Numbered from the stretch's first letter, positions 1 through 6,039 are shown. The stretch: 7,242 nucleotides of DNA from an uncultured Desulfobacterales bacterium (GCA_947259865.1 CAMYNZ010000190.1:1-7242), one strand, 5' to 3'. Translations and numbers: made by a program. The notes: generated by a model from the sequence alone, not told the origin.

Positions 1-1
1 T

Positions 2-397
2 GGGGATGACTATTTAACCAAACCATTTGCATTTTCTGAATTACTGGCCCGGATCCAGGCCTTGATCCGTCGAGCAAGCGGAGCCTCGGAACCTACCGGT
101 CTTTCAGTGGGGGATTTGTCGATGAATCTCATCACCCGTGAGGTGATAAAAGCGGGTAAAAAGATTCAGTTGCAACCCAAGGAATTTTCACTTCTTGAAT
201 ATTTGATGCGCAATGCGGAGCGGGTGGTTTCCAAAACCATGATCATGGAACACGTGTGGGACTATCATTTTGATCCCCAAACCAACGTGGTTGAGGCCAG
301 AGTGAGCAGACTCCGTGAAAAAATCGACAAAGGGTTCGCAAATAAATTGATACACACCGTTCGCGGGGTGGGATATGTTCTTAAAGAAGATTCTTGA
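2..397 (+). CDS. OmpR/PhoB-family response regulator, C-terminal part (5' end outside window)
   Basis: The open frame runs in from the window edge, so the true start is missing. The first visible residues, DDYLTKPFAFSELLARIQA, are the end of a receiver domain: the Lys of TKPF (20-22) is the conserved beta-5 lysine of the phospho-acceptor site. The phospho-acceptor Asp lies outside the window. After a short linker comes a complete winged-helix DNA-binding domain of the Trans_reg_C type, from about LSVGDLSMN to the diagnostic end IHTVRGVGYVLKE, with the recognition-helix region VVEARVSRLREKI. The protein would bind DNA as a phosphorylated dimer. It overlaps the histidine kinase start by 23 bp, as expected for a translationally coupled two-component operon. 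The style is closest to the heavy-metal/oxidant regulators (CusR, CopR, HprR), and a box of that class lies before the protease gene downstream. The signal sensed is unknown. Confidence 0.93.
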   Translation, partial: GDDYLTKPFAFSELLARIQALIRRASGASEPTGLSVGDLSMNLITREVIKAGKKIQLQPKEFSLLEYLMRNAERVVSKTMIMEHVWDYHFDPQTNVVEARVSRLREKIDKGFANKLIHTVRGVGYVLKEDS

Positions 398-1784
398 TTT
401 GCGCCATACGCTGGCCCTGCGACTGGCTCTCTGGTATGCCGGCATATTTACGGTCTCCACCGGTGTTGCATTTTTGTTTTTCTACCTGCTGATTACATCC
501 GTAATCCGGGAACGCACTGACCAGGAACTGCTCAATCAGGTCGGTCAATTGACCACTATTTTAAATCTACAAGGGATCGATGCAGTCAAACAGGTGGCGA
601 TTATCGAGGCTCAGGCTGCCGGTGTAAAAAAAATCTTTTTTCGTCTTTTGTATTCCAGCGGGGAAGTCTTTTCCTCGTCCAACATGTCCTACTGGCAAAA
701 TATTGGTATCCACCGCAGCGCCATTCGAAGTCTGCTGACGGGGCAAAATCATGTCTTTGAAACCATCGTTATCCCGGATCGCAAGCATAAAATACGCATC
801 CTTTACGGCATCATCGGACCGGGTATAATTTTACAATTGGGCCAGTCAATGGAAAACTACACCCGGTTTATAGAAGCTTTTCAGAAAATTTTCACCGCAA
901 CCATGACCGTGCTCATCGTTTTGGCTACGGTGGTGGGATGGTTTATGGCCCGCAGAGCACTCTCCGGTGTGGAAGCGATTTCACGCACGGCGCGCAATAT
1001 ATCCGGCGGTGCCCTTGAAAATCGAGTCCCTGTAAAATCAAAGGGGGATGAAATCGATCAATTGGCCATCACTTTCAACCACATGCTGGATCGCATTGAA
1101 ACGCTGGTCAGCGGAATCAAAGAAATGAGTGACAATATCGCCCACGACTTAAGAAGCCCCATAACCAGAATACGCGGCATTGCCGAGGTCACTTTGACCA
1201 CCGGCAAAACCGTGGCTGAGTACGAAAATATGGCTGCCAGCACCATCGAAGAATGCGATCGCCTGCTGGATATGATCAATACCATGCTGGTGATTTCAAA
1301 AACCGAGGCCGGGGTGAACAATTTGGATCTAAAAAGCTTGGATATTGCGGCCATCGTAGATGAGGCCTGCGAATTATTTCATCCCCTGGCCGAAGACAAA
1401 GGCCTGCTTTTATCCTGCAATGTATCCAGCCAGGCTAACATAAAGGGTGACCAGCCGTTGATCCAGCGAATGATCTCCAACCTGCTGGATAATGCGATCA
1501 AATATACGCCGCTGGGCGGTAAGATCAGCATTGTCGTTAAAACGGCCGCCGATCATAAAGTTGTGGTATCGGTGCAGGACTCGGGTATCGGCATATCACC
1601 GGCTGAACTAGTTCATATTTTCGAAAGATTTTATCGCTGTGACCACAGCCGTTCAAAGCCCGGTATTGGTCTGGGACTCAGCCTGGCCCGCACAATTGCG
1701 CGGGCCCACGGTGGAGATGTCAAGGTATCCAGCCAACCGGGGCAGGGAAGCACATTCACTGTTACCCTACCCCAGTTGTTCTGA
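375..1784 (+). CDS. membrane sensor histidine kinase (HAMP, HisKA, HATPase_c)
   Basis: This is the partner kinase of the upstream regulator. Its 469 residues show the classical order. TM1 is at about 17-41, a periplasmic sensor segment at about 45-170, TM2 at about 172-192 and a HAMP linker at about 190-243. The HisKA H-box is NIAHDLRSP with phospho-acceptor His257. The ATPase follows with its N-box (NLLDNAIKYT, Asn369 and Asn373), G1 box (DSGIGI, 402-407), F-box (FERFYR, 416-421) and G2 box (GIGLGLSLAR, 430-439). All catalytic motifs are intact. The ATG at 375 is the first in frame and overlaps the regulator; the Shine-Dalgarno there is only a G-rich stretch (ggggtggg). Domain layout and H-box style fit the heavy-metal sensor kinase branch. 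The periplasmic segment is short and has no metal-binding Cys or His cluster, so the ligand cannot be named. Confidence 0.95.
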   Translation: MFLKKILDLRHTLALRLALWYAGIFTVSTGVAFLFFYLLITSVIRERTDQELLNQVGQLTTILNLQGIDAVKQVAIIEAQAAGVKKIFFRLLYSSGEVFSSSNMSYWQNIGIHRSAIRSLLTGQNHVFETIVIPDRKHKIRILYGIIGPGIILQLGQSMENYTRFIEAFQKIFTATMTVLIVLATVVGWFMARRALSGVEAISRTARNISGGALENRVPVKSKGDEIDQLAITFNHMLDRIETLVSGIKEMSDNIAHDLRSPITRIRGIAEVTLTTGKTVAEYENMAASTIEECDRLLDMINTMLVISKTEAGVNNLDLKSLDIAAIVDEACELFHPLAEDKGLLLSCNVSSQANIKGDQPLIQRMISNLLDNAIKYTPLGGKISIVVKTAADHKVVVSVQDSGIGISPAELVHIFERFYRCDHSRSKPGIGLGLSLARTIARAHGGDVKVSSQPGQGSTFTVTLPQLF

Positions 1785-1814
1785 CACCGATTGACATGAG
1801 ATTATATAGTCTGG

Positions 1815-1838
1815 ATCAAGCGCGTTGGGCGCATTGAT
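1815..1838 (+). other. intergenic hairpin after the kinase gene
   Basis: ATCAAGCGC and GCGCATTGAT can pair as 9 bp with one bulged A around the 5-nt loop gttgg. No T-tract follows, so it is not a standard intrinsic terminator. It could attenuate or mark the 3' end of the two-component transcript. Confidence 0.3.
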
Positions 1839-1897
1839 ATGTTGAATCAGGCCGGCCGACGTTTCTATAACATCAGCGTGTCGATCGGTCTTTGCTA

Positions 1898-1915
1898 GAT
1901 TACCAAATTGTAATC
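1898..1915. promoter_or_regulatory. candidate CusR/HprR-type operator upstream of the protease gene
   Basis: GATTACCAAATTGTAATC is an 18-bp palindrome with 8 of 9 pairs symmetric. It closely resembles the box I recall for the E. coli HprR (YedW)/CusR regulators, CATTACAAAATTGTAATG. Its centre (1906.5) lies about 50 bp before the start expected from the TATAAT at 1945-1950, a normal position for an OmpR-family activator. The regulator encoded just upstream is of the matching family. That this regulator binds here is an inference. Confidence 0.55.
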
Positions 1916-1944
1916 TTGGGGTCATGTTCCTGTTAACTTGACGA

Positions 1945-1950
1945 TATAAT
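1945..1950 (+). promoter_or_regulatory. candidate -10 box of the protease promoter
   Basis: A perfect TATAAT lies 97 bp before the protease ATG. At 17 bp spacing the -35 position reads TCATGT, far from TTGACA, as expected for a promoter that needs an activator. The palindrome at 1898-1915 is well placed to supply that. TTGACG at 1938-1943 is too close to pair with this -10. Confidence 0.4.
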
Positions 1951-2041
1951 ATGCCTTTAAAACGAATATTAAGACGATACATATTTAAGGTTAATTCGCT
2001 TTCCAGCCAGTATAATTCCAAAAATTTAGGGAGGTAATAAA

Positions 2042-3481
2042 ATGGTTAGTATAAAAAGATCTTCACCGTATATTCCCATAATCGCGCTATTGTCGATTCT
2101 GTTGCTTTTTGGCGTATATGGATTATCCGTGGCCAAAGAAAATCCGGGCCGGCTCATCCCGGAGAGCTTCAGCCAGTTGGCTGAAAATGCACGCCCGGGT
2201 GTCGTCAACATCCGAACTGTGAAAACCATCAAGGGCGGGGGACGTGTGTTTAGACACTTTTTCGGCAACCCCTTCGGACAGCGCGAACCTTTCCGTGATT
2301 TTTTCGGTCCTCCTTCTGAAAGAGAGCCACAGCGTGATTTTGAACAGCGCAGTTTGGGATCCGGTTTTATTATCGACCAGGAGGGCTACATCGTTACCAA
2401 CAACCACGTTATCGAAGATGCGGACCAGATAAAGGTTAAGCTTTTTAACGACAAAGAATTTGACGCAGAGCTCGTCGGACGGGATCCCAACACGGATCTG
2501 GCACTGATAAAAATAATTGACTCGGGTAATCTAAAGCCGCTTGCCATGGGTGATTCGGAATCCCTTGAAGTCGGCACCTGGGTGGTGGCCATCGGAAGTC
2601 CTTTCGGGTTGGAACAGACCGTAACCGCCGGCATTGTCAGTGCCAAGGGGCGAATTATCGGCTCCGGACCCTATGATGATTTTATCCAGACCGACGCTTC
2701 CATCAATCCGGGGAACAGCGGCGGGCCGCTGCTCAACATGAGTGGTGAGGTGGTGGGCATCAATACCGCCATTGTTGCAAGCGGTCAGGGAATTGGATTT
2801 GCGATTCCCATTAACCTGGCCAAAGGAATTTTGGCGCAACTGAAATCAAAGGGTGAAGTCACCCGGGGTTGGTTGGGTGTCGGCATCCAGGACCTCACCC
2901 CCGAACTGGCCGAATATTATGGCGTCAAAGAAAAGGAAGGTGTCCTGGTGACCCAGGTTTTTGAGGGAGATCCTGCCGATAGGGGCGGTATTAAGCCCAA
3001 TGACATCATTACGGCCGTCAATGGCAAGAGCGTCACGTCGGCCCGGGAACTATCCGGTCTGATAGCCAATATCGGTGTGGAAAAACGAACATCGATAACA
3101 TTTTTGCGCAATGGCCGGAAAAAAACTATTACGATCGAGACTGCCAAACGAGAAGACGACCGCAAAATCGCCCGACAGCAAAGCCAGGAACCCACCGGCG
3201 AATTCGGGCTGGGGCTCAGGACACTGGATTCCGAAACAGCCCGTCGCCTGGGCTATGGTGCGGACGAAAAAGGAGTATTGATCACAGGGGTCAAACCGGA
3301 CAGCAAGGCCGCTTCTATTGGTTTTCAGCAGGGGGATCTCATTAAAGAGGTCAACCGGAAGTCTGTAAAGTCAGTGGGAGACTTCCGGAAACAGATGGAT
3401 AAAATTAAAAAAGGAAACGACGTTCGGATGTTGTTAAAAAGAGGCCAGACCGGATTTGTTGCAATGACATTCAAGAAGTAA
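2042..3481 (+). CDS. degP: Do/DegP (HtrA) family periplasmic serine protease
   Basis: The 479-residue protein degrades or refolds damaged proteins in the periplasm. The N terminus is a signal peptide: Lys5 and Arg6, a hydrophobic stretch at about 11-29, and a plausible cleavage after SVA at residue 31. The trypsin-like domain carries the full triad: His122 in TNNHVI, Asp152 in NTDLALIK and Ser226 in GNSGGP. A Phe/Arg-rich stretch at about 70-100 lies where DegP has its flexible LA loop. PDZ1 spans about 277-365 and PDZ2 about 387-475, a normal length for DegP/DegQ/MucD. The start is supported by a strong ribosome site AGGGAGGT at 2028-2035. It lies 257 bp after the kinase stop, with a candidate regulator box and -10 between, so it probably has its own inducible promoter. 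DegP, DegQ and MucD cannot be separated from sequence alone; the symbol is family-level. Confidence 0.95.
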   Translation: MVSIKRSSPYIPIIALLSILLLFGVYGLSVAKENPGRLIPESFSQLAENARPGVVNIRTVKTIKGGGRVFRHFFGNPFGQREPFRDFFGPPSEREPQRDFEQRSLGSGFIIDQEGYIVTNNHVIEDADQIKVKLFNDKEFDAELVGRDPNTDLALIKIIDSGNLKPLAMGDSESLEVGTWVVAIGSPFGLEQTVTAGIVSAKGRIIGSGPYDDFIQTDASINPGNSGGPLLNMSGEVVGINTAIVASGQGIGFAIPINLAKGILAQLKSKGEVTRGWLGVGIQDLTPELAEYYGVKEKEGVLVTQVFEGDPADRGGIKPNDIITAVNGKSVTSARELSGLIANIGVEKRTSITFLRNGRKKTITIETAKREDDRKIARQQSQEPTGEFGLGLRTLDSETARRLGYGADEKGVLITGVKPDSKAASIGFQQGDLIKEVNRKSVKSVGDFRKQMDKIKKGNDVRMLLKRGQTGFVAMTFKK

Positions 3482-3704
3482 AAGCGCAAATACCGCAAGA
3501 CCGGTTTTAAATCAGGTACGAAGACACATCCGTAACGATAAAAAGCCTGTTATCGATAGACATATTGACGTGCCGGAGCACTCTGTTGAATCCTCCCCCA
3601 GAGATTCCGCGATGCGGGAAATTAACAGGGTGCCCGGCCATAAACCAGAACCGCCGGAAAATGTTACAACGGCTTCGGTCGCTTATTGGGTTTCAATTTT
3701 CATC
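3482..3704. other. intergenic region after the protease; no clear terminator
   Basis: Only weak structure is visible. ACCG and CGGT at 3492-3505 flank a 6-nt loop and are followed by TTTT. CGATAA (3536-3541) and TTATCG (3550-3555) flank an 8-nt loop with no T-tract. Neither is convincing as a terminator. Part of the stretch is open in one frame from 3570 (separate entry). Confidence 0.4.
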
Positions 3705-3764
3705 TTGACACTAGCACTATTAATATGTACATTATTTTGTACATGTACAGGAGGTGCTGAATGA
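3570..3764 (+). CDS. small ORF with one TM segment, doubtful gene
   Basis: A 64-codon frame opens with GTG at 3570 and ends in a 4-bp ATGA overlap with the antitoxin start. Residues of about 38-58 (SVAYWVSIFILTLALLICT) would form one membrane helix, with a Cys/Thr-rich tail. Against it: there is no ribosome site before the GTG and only a weak one before the internal ATG at 3612. The antitoxin promoter TTGACA (3705-3710) and three TGTACA operator hexamers lie inside its last third, and the CT repeats of the tail are simply the hexamers read as codons. I recognise no family. It may be chance. The alternative is a real small membrane protein whose 3' end doubles as the operator. Confidence 0.22.
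   Translation: MPEHSVESSPRDSAMREINRVPGHKPEPPENVTTASVAYWVSIFILTLALLICTLFCTCTGGAE
3705..3733 (+). promoter_or_regulatory. promoter of the toxin-antitoxin operon
   Basis: A consensus -35 box TTGACA (3705-3710) is followed after 17 bp by TACATT (3728-3733), a 4/6 match to TATAAT. The -10 box overlaps the first TGTACA operator hexamer, so bound antitoxin would block RNA polymerase. The antitoxin start codon is about 20 bp after the expected transcription start. Confidence 0.65.
3726..3749. promoter_or_regulatory. YefM-YoeB operator: three TGTACA hexamers
   Basis: TGTACA occurs at 3726-3731, 3738-3743 and 3744-3749. The first two are 12 bp centre to centre, the spacing I recall for the L and S palindromes of the E. 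coli yefM-yoeB operator, whose core is the same hexamer. The third abuts the second, giving a perfect 12-bp palindrome (3738-3749). Its last base is the first of the antitoxin ribosome site AGGAGGT (3749-3755). The arrangement indicates autorepression by the antitoxin or the antitoxin-toxin complex. Confidence 0.8.
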
Positions 3765-4012
3765 AAGCTATTACATATACTGCCGCGCGACAAAATCTAG
3801 CAAAAACGATGGAAAAGGTTTGTGAAGACCATGACCCGATCATCATCACTCGAAAAACAACCAATTCGGTGGTTATCATGTCCCTTGAGGACTATGAAGC
3901 CCTGGAGGAAACTGCATACTTGTTGCGATCTCCCAAAAACACAAGGCGCCTGATTGAATCCATCGCCCAACTTGAAGAGGATCAAGGAACGGAAAGGGAG
4001 CTTTTAGATTGA
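3761..4012 (+). CDS. yefM: YefM antitoxin (Phd/YefM family)
   Basis: This 83-residue antitoxin neutralises the YoeB ribonuclease encoded next and represses the operon. The N-terminal part (ITYTAARQNLAKTMEKV) is the DNA-binding dimer fold of the Phd/YefM family. PIIITRKTTNSVVIMSLEDY is the family core, and EETAYLLRSPKNTRRLIESI is almost the same as in E. coli YefM. The C-terminal tail (about 60-83) would wrap the toxin. Its length matches E. coli YefM (about 83). The ribosome site AGGAGGT at 3749-3755 ends 5 nt before the ATG. The stop overlaps the toxin start (TTGA), so the two are translationally coupled, with the antitoxin made first. Confidence 0.96.
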   Translation: MKAITYTAARQNLAKTMEKVCEDHDPIIITRKTTNSVVIMSLEDYEALEETAYLLRSPKNTRRLIESIAQLEEDQGTERELLD

Positions 4013-4263
4013 AGCTGATCTTTTCCCAACATGCTTGGGAAGATTACCTCTACTGGCAAAAAACTGACAAGAAAATCCTCCGTCGAAGCAACACTCTCAT
4101 CAAAGAAATCAAACGCAATCCATTTGAAGGAATTGGTAAGCCTGAGCCTCTCAGACACGCTCTTTCAGGATACTGGTCACGCCGCATCAATGAAGAACAC
4201 AGAATCGTTTATAAATCTTCATCCGATATCATCTACATAGCTCAGCTGCGCTACCATTATTGA
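4009..4263 (+). CDS. yoeB: YoeB toxin, ribosome-dependent mRNA interferase
   Basis: This 84-residue RelE-superfamily endoribonuclease cuts mRNA in the ribosomal A site when free of YefM. It aligns without gaps to my recollection of E. coli YoeB (DYLYWQ, NPFEGIGKPEPL, YWSRRI, EEHRIVY, RYHY). The catalytic residues fall at the same numbers: Glu46 in KPEP, Arg65 in EEHR, and His83 with Tyr84 at the C terminus. The toxin therefore looks active. The start is a TTG at 4009 overlapping the antitoxin stop by 4 bp, with ribosome site AAGGGAG (3994-4000) 8 nt before it; the weak start codon would keep the toxin below the antitoxin. It ends 45 bp from the oppositely oriented gene at 4309-4788, with no clear terminator between. 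Confidence 0.96.
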   Translation: MKLIFSQHAWEDYLYWQKTDKKILRRSNTLIKEIKRNPFEGIGKPEPLRHALSGYWSRRINEEHRIVYKSSSDIIYIAQLRYHY

Positions 4264-4308
4264 TCTTATTTTTGAAACCACTTCTATACATTCTCGCCAA
4301 AATCGATT

Positions 4309-4788
4309 CTATTTCTTTTGATAACGAAAGTCGCAAATATCGGCACCTTCCATAATTGTTTTAGTTCTTATCAACTCAATCTCCGGATTGAAGCCATCCA
4401 CAAATGTGAAATCTCTACAACAGGACAGTAAGCTTCCAAGTTCTTTTATACCCAATCGTTCGTACATTTTAGCATAACCACAATCGGTGACATCAAAGCA
4501 TAAAGTGTTTTCGTTTAATCTGATATTTTTTATTTCAAGGGTACCATCTTGAGCCCAAACTTCTTCCACAATCTTTAACAGATCCTCTAAGGAGTTTCCC
4601 GAGTATTTTTCTGCCAAAGATTTTCCCGAAAACACGGCATCTTCACAGATAATTTTTTTCGCTATTGAAAACGCTTTGCTATCACCGATTTCTCTCGCAA
4701 AACCTCTAATCAATGCCGAAACAAGAGGTGCCTGAATCTCTCTGCATAAAAGGTGGGAAATATCAACGCTACTCGCTTTTTGTTTCAT
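4309..4788 (-). CDS. L-2-amino-thiazoline-4-carboxylic acid hydrolase family protein
   Basis: The 159-residue soluble protein resembles the ATC hydrolase family (I recall PF14196). The founding activity opens L-2-amino-thiazoline-4-carboxylate to N-carbamoyl-L-cysteine; most members are uncharacterised, so the substrate is not assured. The signature is at the C-terminal end: LLSCCRDFTFVDGFNP (120-135), then IELIRTKTIMEGADICDFRY (137-156), which is typical of the family. Possible catalytic or structural cysteines are C103, C123, C124 and C152. There is no signal peptide or TM segment. The ATG at 4788 has a good ribosome site GAGGAGC (4796-4802) 7 nt upstream. It converges on the toxin gene, and its start lies 53 bp from the end of an attC-like element, as a cassette gene would. 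No attC-like element is visible after its stop. Confidence 0.75.
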   Translation of the reverse strand: MKQKASSVDISHLLCREIQAPLVSALIRGFAREIGDSKAFSIAKKIICEDAVFSGKSLAEKYSGNSLEDLLKIVEEVWAQDGTLEIKNIRLNENTLCFDVTDCGYAKMYERLGIKELGSLLSCCRDFTFVDGFNPEIELIRTKTIMEGADICDFRYQKK

Positions 4789-4840
4789 TTGTTTTGCTCC
4801 TCATAAATTGATGTCACAGTTAGCAAATTTGACATAAAAC

Positions 4841-5037
4841 CGATAACAAGTTTTTCTGACGGTTACAATAAGCGGTGTGAAAGGGGAATTGGCATTCCGA
4901 AATGGCCAGGGAAACCATACGTGAACGTAAAAGCCAAAGTCTTACGGCCAGCCTCACCGGCTGCTAAATGTGGCGCAGCTGCAGCGTAGCCAAAGCCGCG
5001 CTGCTTCTGGCAATCCGCGTGCCGCGTCTTGTTAGCG
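4841..5037 (-). repeat. attC-like inverted repeat (weak, long)
   Basis: On the - strand it opens with CGCTAACAAG (5028-5037) at the stop codon of the HTH-like gene and closes with CTTGTTATCG (4841-4850). The ends pair as TAACAAG/CTTGTTA, then ACGCGG against CCGT after an 8-nt insert. At 197 bp it is longer than usual attC sites. CGATAAC is present at both ends as a direct repeat (4841-4847, 5036-5042). The interior is GC-rich with short palindromes. Confidence 0.4.
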
Positions 5038-5418
5038 ATAACCCGACTCATCGCCGGATTCAATAAGCCCTTGTTTCATTAACTCTGAAACAATTGCTCC
5101 CTTTGTTCGCTCAAAATATTCGGACAGCTCATCAATAGAAGCGCCGCTGTGGAATTTTGATGCGACTTCCGTCCTCAATTCATCTGTCCAGGAAAGACCC
5201 GCATTCTTTGGCCTTCCGCTATCAATGTTGTCCTGCTGTTTTTGTTCAACTGTTTTTTTGGGTTTCTTGGCAGCTTTTATTGACCCGAGAACTGTGAATA
5301 GTGCCCTGATAACACTTGGATCATTATAGGGGCTTTCTTGGGGAAGAACTTCACCCGTTGCAGGATTAACTCCATTGGCAAGTATTTTAACAATTTCTTT
5401 GGCCGTATTTAATTCCAT
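5032..5418 (-). CDS. conserved hypothetical protein with a C-terminal HTH/SANT-like segment
   Basis: The 128-residue protein has two parts joined by a charged linker (about 46-75). The N-terminal part, with the motif NGVNPATGEVLPQESPYNDP (15-34) followed by VIRALF, is a pattern I recall from small hypothetical proteins of many bacteria. The C-terminal part (about 75-119), LSWTDELRTEVASKFHSGAS then ELSEYFERTKGAIVSELMKQG, has the shape of a Myb/SANT or HTH unit and suggests nucleic-acid binding; the function is not known. The ATG at 5418 has GAGG at 5427-5430, 8 nt upstream. Its start lies 30 bp after one attC-like element, and its stop overlaps the end of the next, the tight packing of a cassette gene. 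Confidence 0.75.
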   Translation of the reverse strand: MELNTAKEIVKILANGVNPATGEVLPQESPYNDPSVIRALFTVLGSIKAAKKPKKTVEQKQQDNIDSGRPKNAGLSWTDELRTEVASKFHSGASIDELSEYFERTKGAIVSELMKQGLIESGDESGYR

Positions 5419-5447
5419 ATGCCTATCCTCGAATCGCCAACATTTGC

Positions 5448-5589
5448 GGATAACCGGACGCCAAAAACAGAGCGAGGCACGAGCGGCGCTTTTTGCGGTC
5501 CGGGTGAATGCGATAGATACAGGTTATTTTTAGCCTGGTATGAGAGGTGCGCGCTTTTTTGCGCGTCCTACCTAATGCCAATGTTATGT
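5448..5589 (-). repeat. attC-like structured region between the alkyltransferase and HTH-like genes
   Basis: On the - strand it begins with ACATAAC (5583-5589) and ends with GTTATCC (5448-5454). Inside, CCGGAC (5454-5459) pairs with GTCCGG (5498-5503), with AAAAA/TTTTT further in. A separate hairpin of GCGCGC and GCGCGT around a six-T loop lies at about 5550-5567. The ends fit attC cores but the arms are not arranged as in a standard attC, so this is a weaker candidate than the sites at 6143-6282 and 6785-6915. Confidence 0.35.
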
Positions 5590-5721
5590 TTCAACTTTTG
5601 ACATATTACAGATATAGCATATCTTCCCGAATACAATATGTTGGGTTGATCACAGCTTTTACAGCAGACACTAATGATCCCACGAGGCTACTATATTCTC
5701 AAATCATGCGAAATTCAGGTA

Positions 5722-6039
5722 CTAAGAGAATCGAAAAAGAACTTCTTCAAAATTCTTTACTTTTGCTCCGTGGAACTCGATTCCTTCGGCTTTGAGCATT
5801 TTTATTTTTTCCTGTATCGCAGTTCCCGATGTCTTTCCTTGAAATCCCCCAATCCGACCGGATGTGGCAACAACCCGGTGTCAGGGAACCTCGGGCGCAT
5901 AGGGGTTTCTTCGCATGGCCTGCCCGACCCCCCGATATGCTCTGGTTTCCAGGGCATGGGCAATTTCTTTATAGGTCGTTACACGCCCTTTAGGCACCTT
6001 CCTTAAAAGATCGTACGCTTTATCGGCAAAGGTTTTCAT
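5722..6039 (-). CDS. putative selenocysteine-containing O6-alkylguanine-DNA alkyltransferase-family protein (TGA read as Sec53)
   Basis: The frame encodes 105 residues if TGA at 5881-5883 is read through. It is the DNA-binding and acceptor domain of the Ogt/MGMT family (I recall PF01035) without the N-terminal domain. Matches in order: FADKAYDLLRKVPKGRVTTYKEIA (3-26; Tyr23 at the base-flipping Tyr), YRGVGQAMRRNP (35-46; Arg36 as the Arg finger, Asn45 of the NP motif), then EVP-U-HRVVATSGRIGGFQG. In the family the acceptor motif is PCHR; here the Cys codon is TGA, and the next 52 codons match the family to a normal TAG end. A SECIS-like hairpin follows the TGA. The ATG at 6039 has ribosome site GAGAGGAGG (6045-6053), 5 nt away; the ATG at 6063 is less likely. 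The role would be to take alkyl groups from guanine O6 onto the selenol. The alternative is a nonsense mutation of TGC/TGT, leaving a dead 52-residue fragment. Confidence 0.8.
5849..5867 (-). promoter_or_regulatory. candidate bacterial SECIS element after the in-frame TGA
   Basis: CCACATCCGGTCGGATTGG folds as CCA-(C)-ATCC, loop GGTC, GGAT-TGG: 7 bp with one bulged C. The apical loop starts with GG(U), as known for SelB-binding hairpins such as that of E. coli fdhF. The loop begins 22 nt after the TGA, inside the usual window of about 16-37 nt. A competing stem ACCGG/CCGGT (5857-5879) would exclude it. Confidence 0.7.

Noticed and set aside
1791..1796. TTGACA as a -35 box just after the kinase gene
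   Set aside because: At 16-18 bp no acceptable -10 follows (GATCAA or similar), and TATAGT lies only 8 bp away.
1767..2021. Frame on the - strand across the kinase-protease gap
   Set aside because: No ribosome site or protein similarity, and the region is explained by the promoter and operator.
3492..3509. Possible intrinsic terminator of the protease gene
   Set aside because: The stem is only 4 bp and the T-run only four, too weak to call.
4863..5063. A 66-codon frame on the - strand covering the GC-rich region after the HTH-like gene
   Set aside because: It overlaps the attC-like repeat and the end of the HTH-like gene in another frame. The composition (A/G/R-rich, low complexity) is typical of a translated structured repeat.
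5419..6006. Three + strand frames of 60-110 codons
   Set aside because: They are antisense to or overlap the attC-like element and the alkyltransferase gene, lack ribosome sites, and show no recognisable protein pattern.
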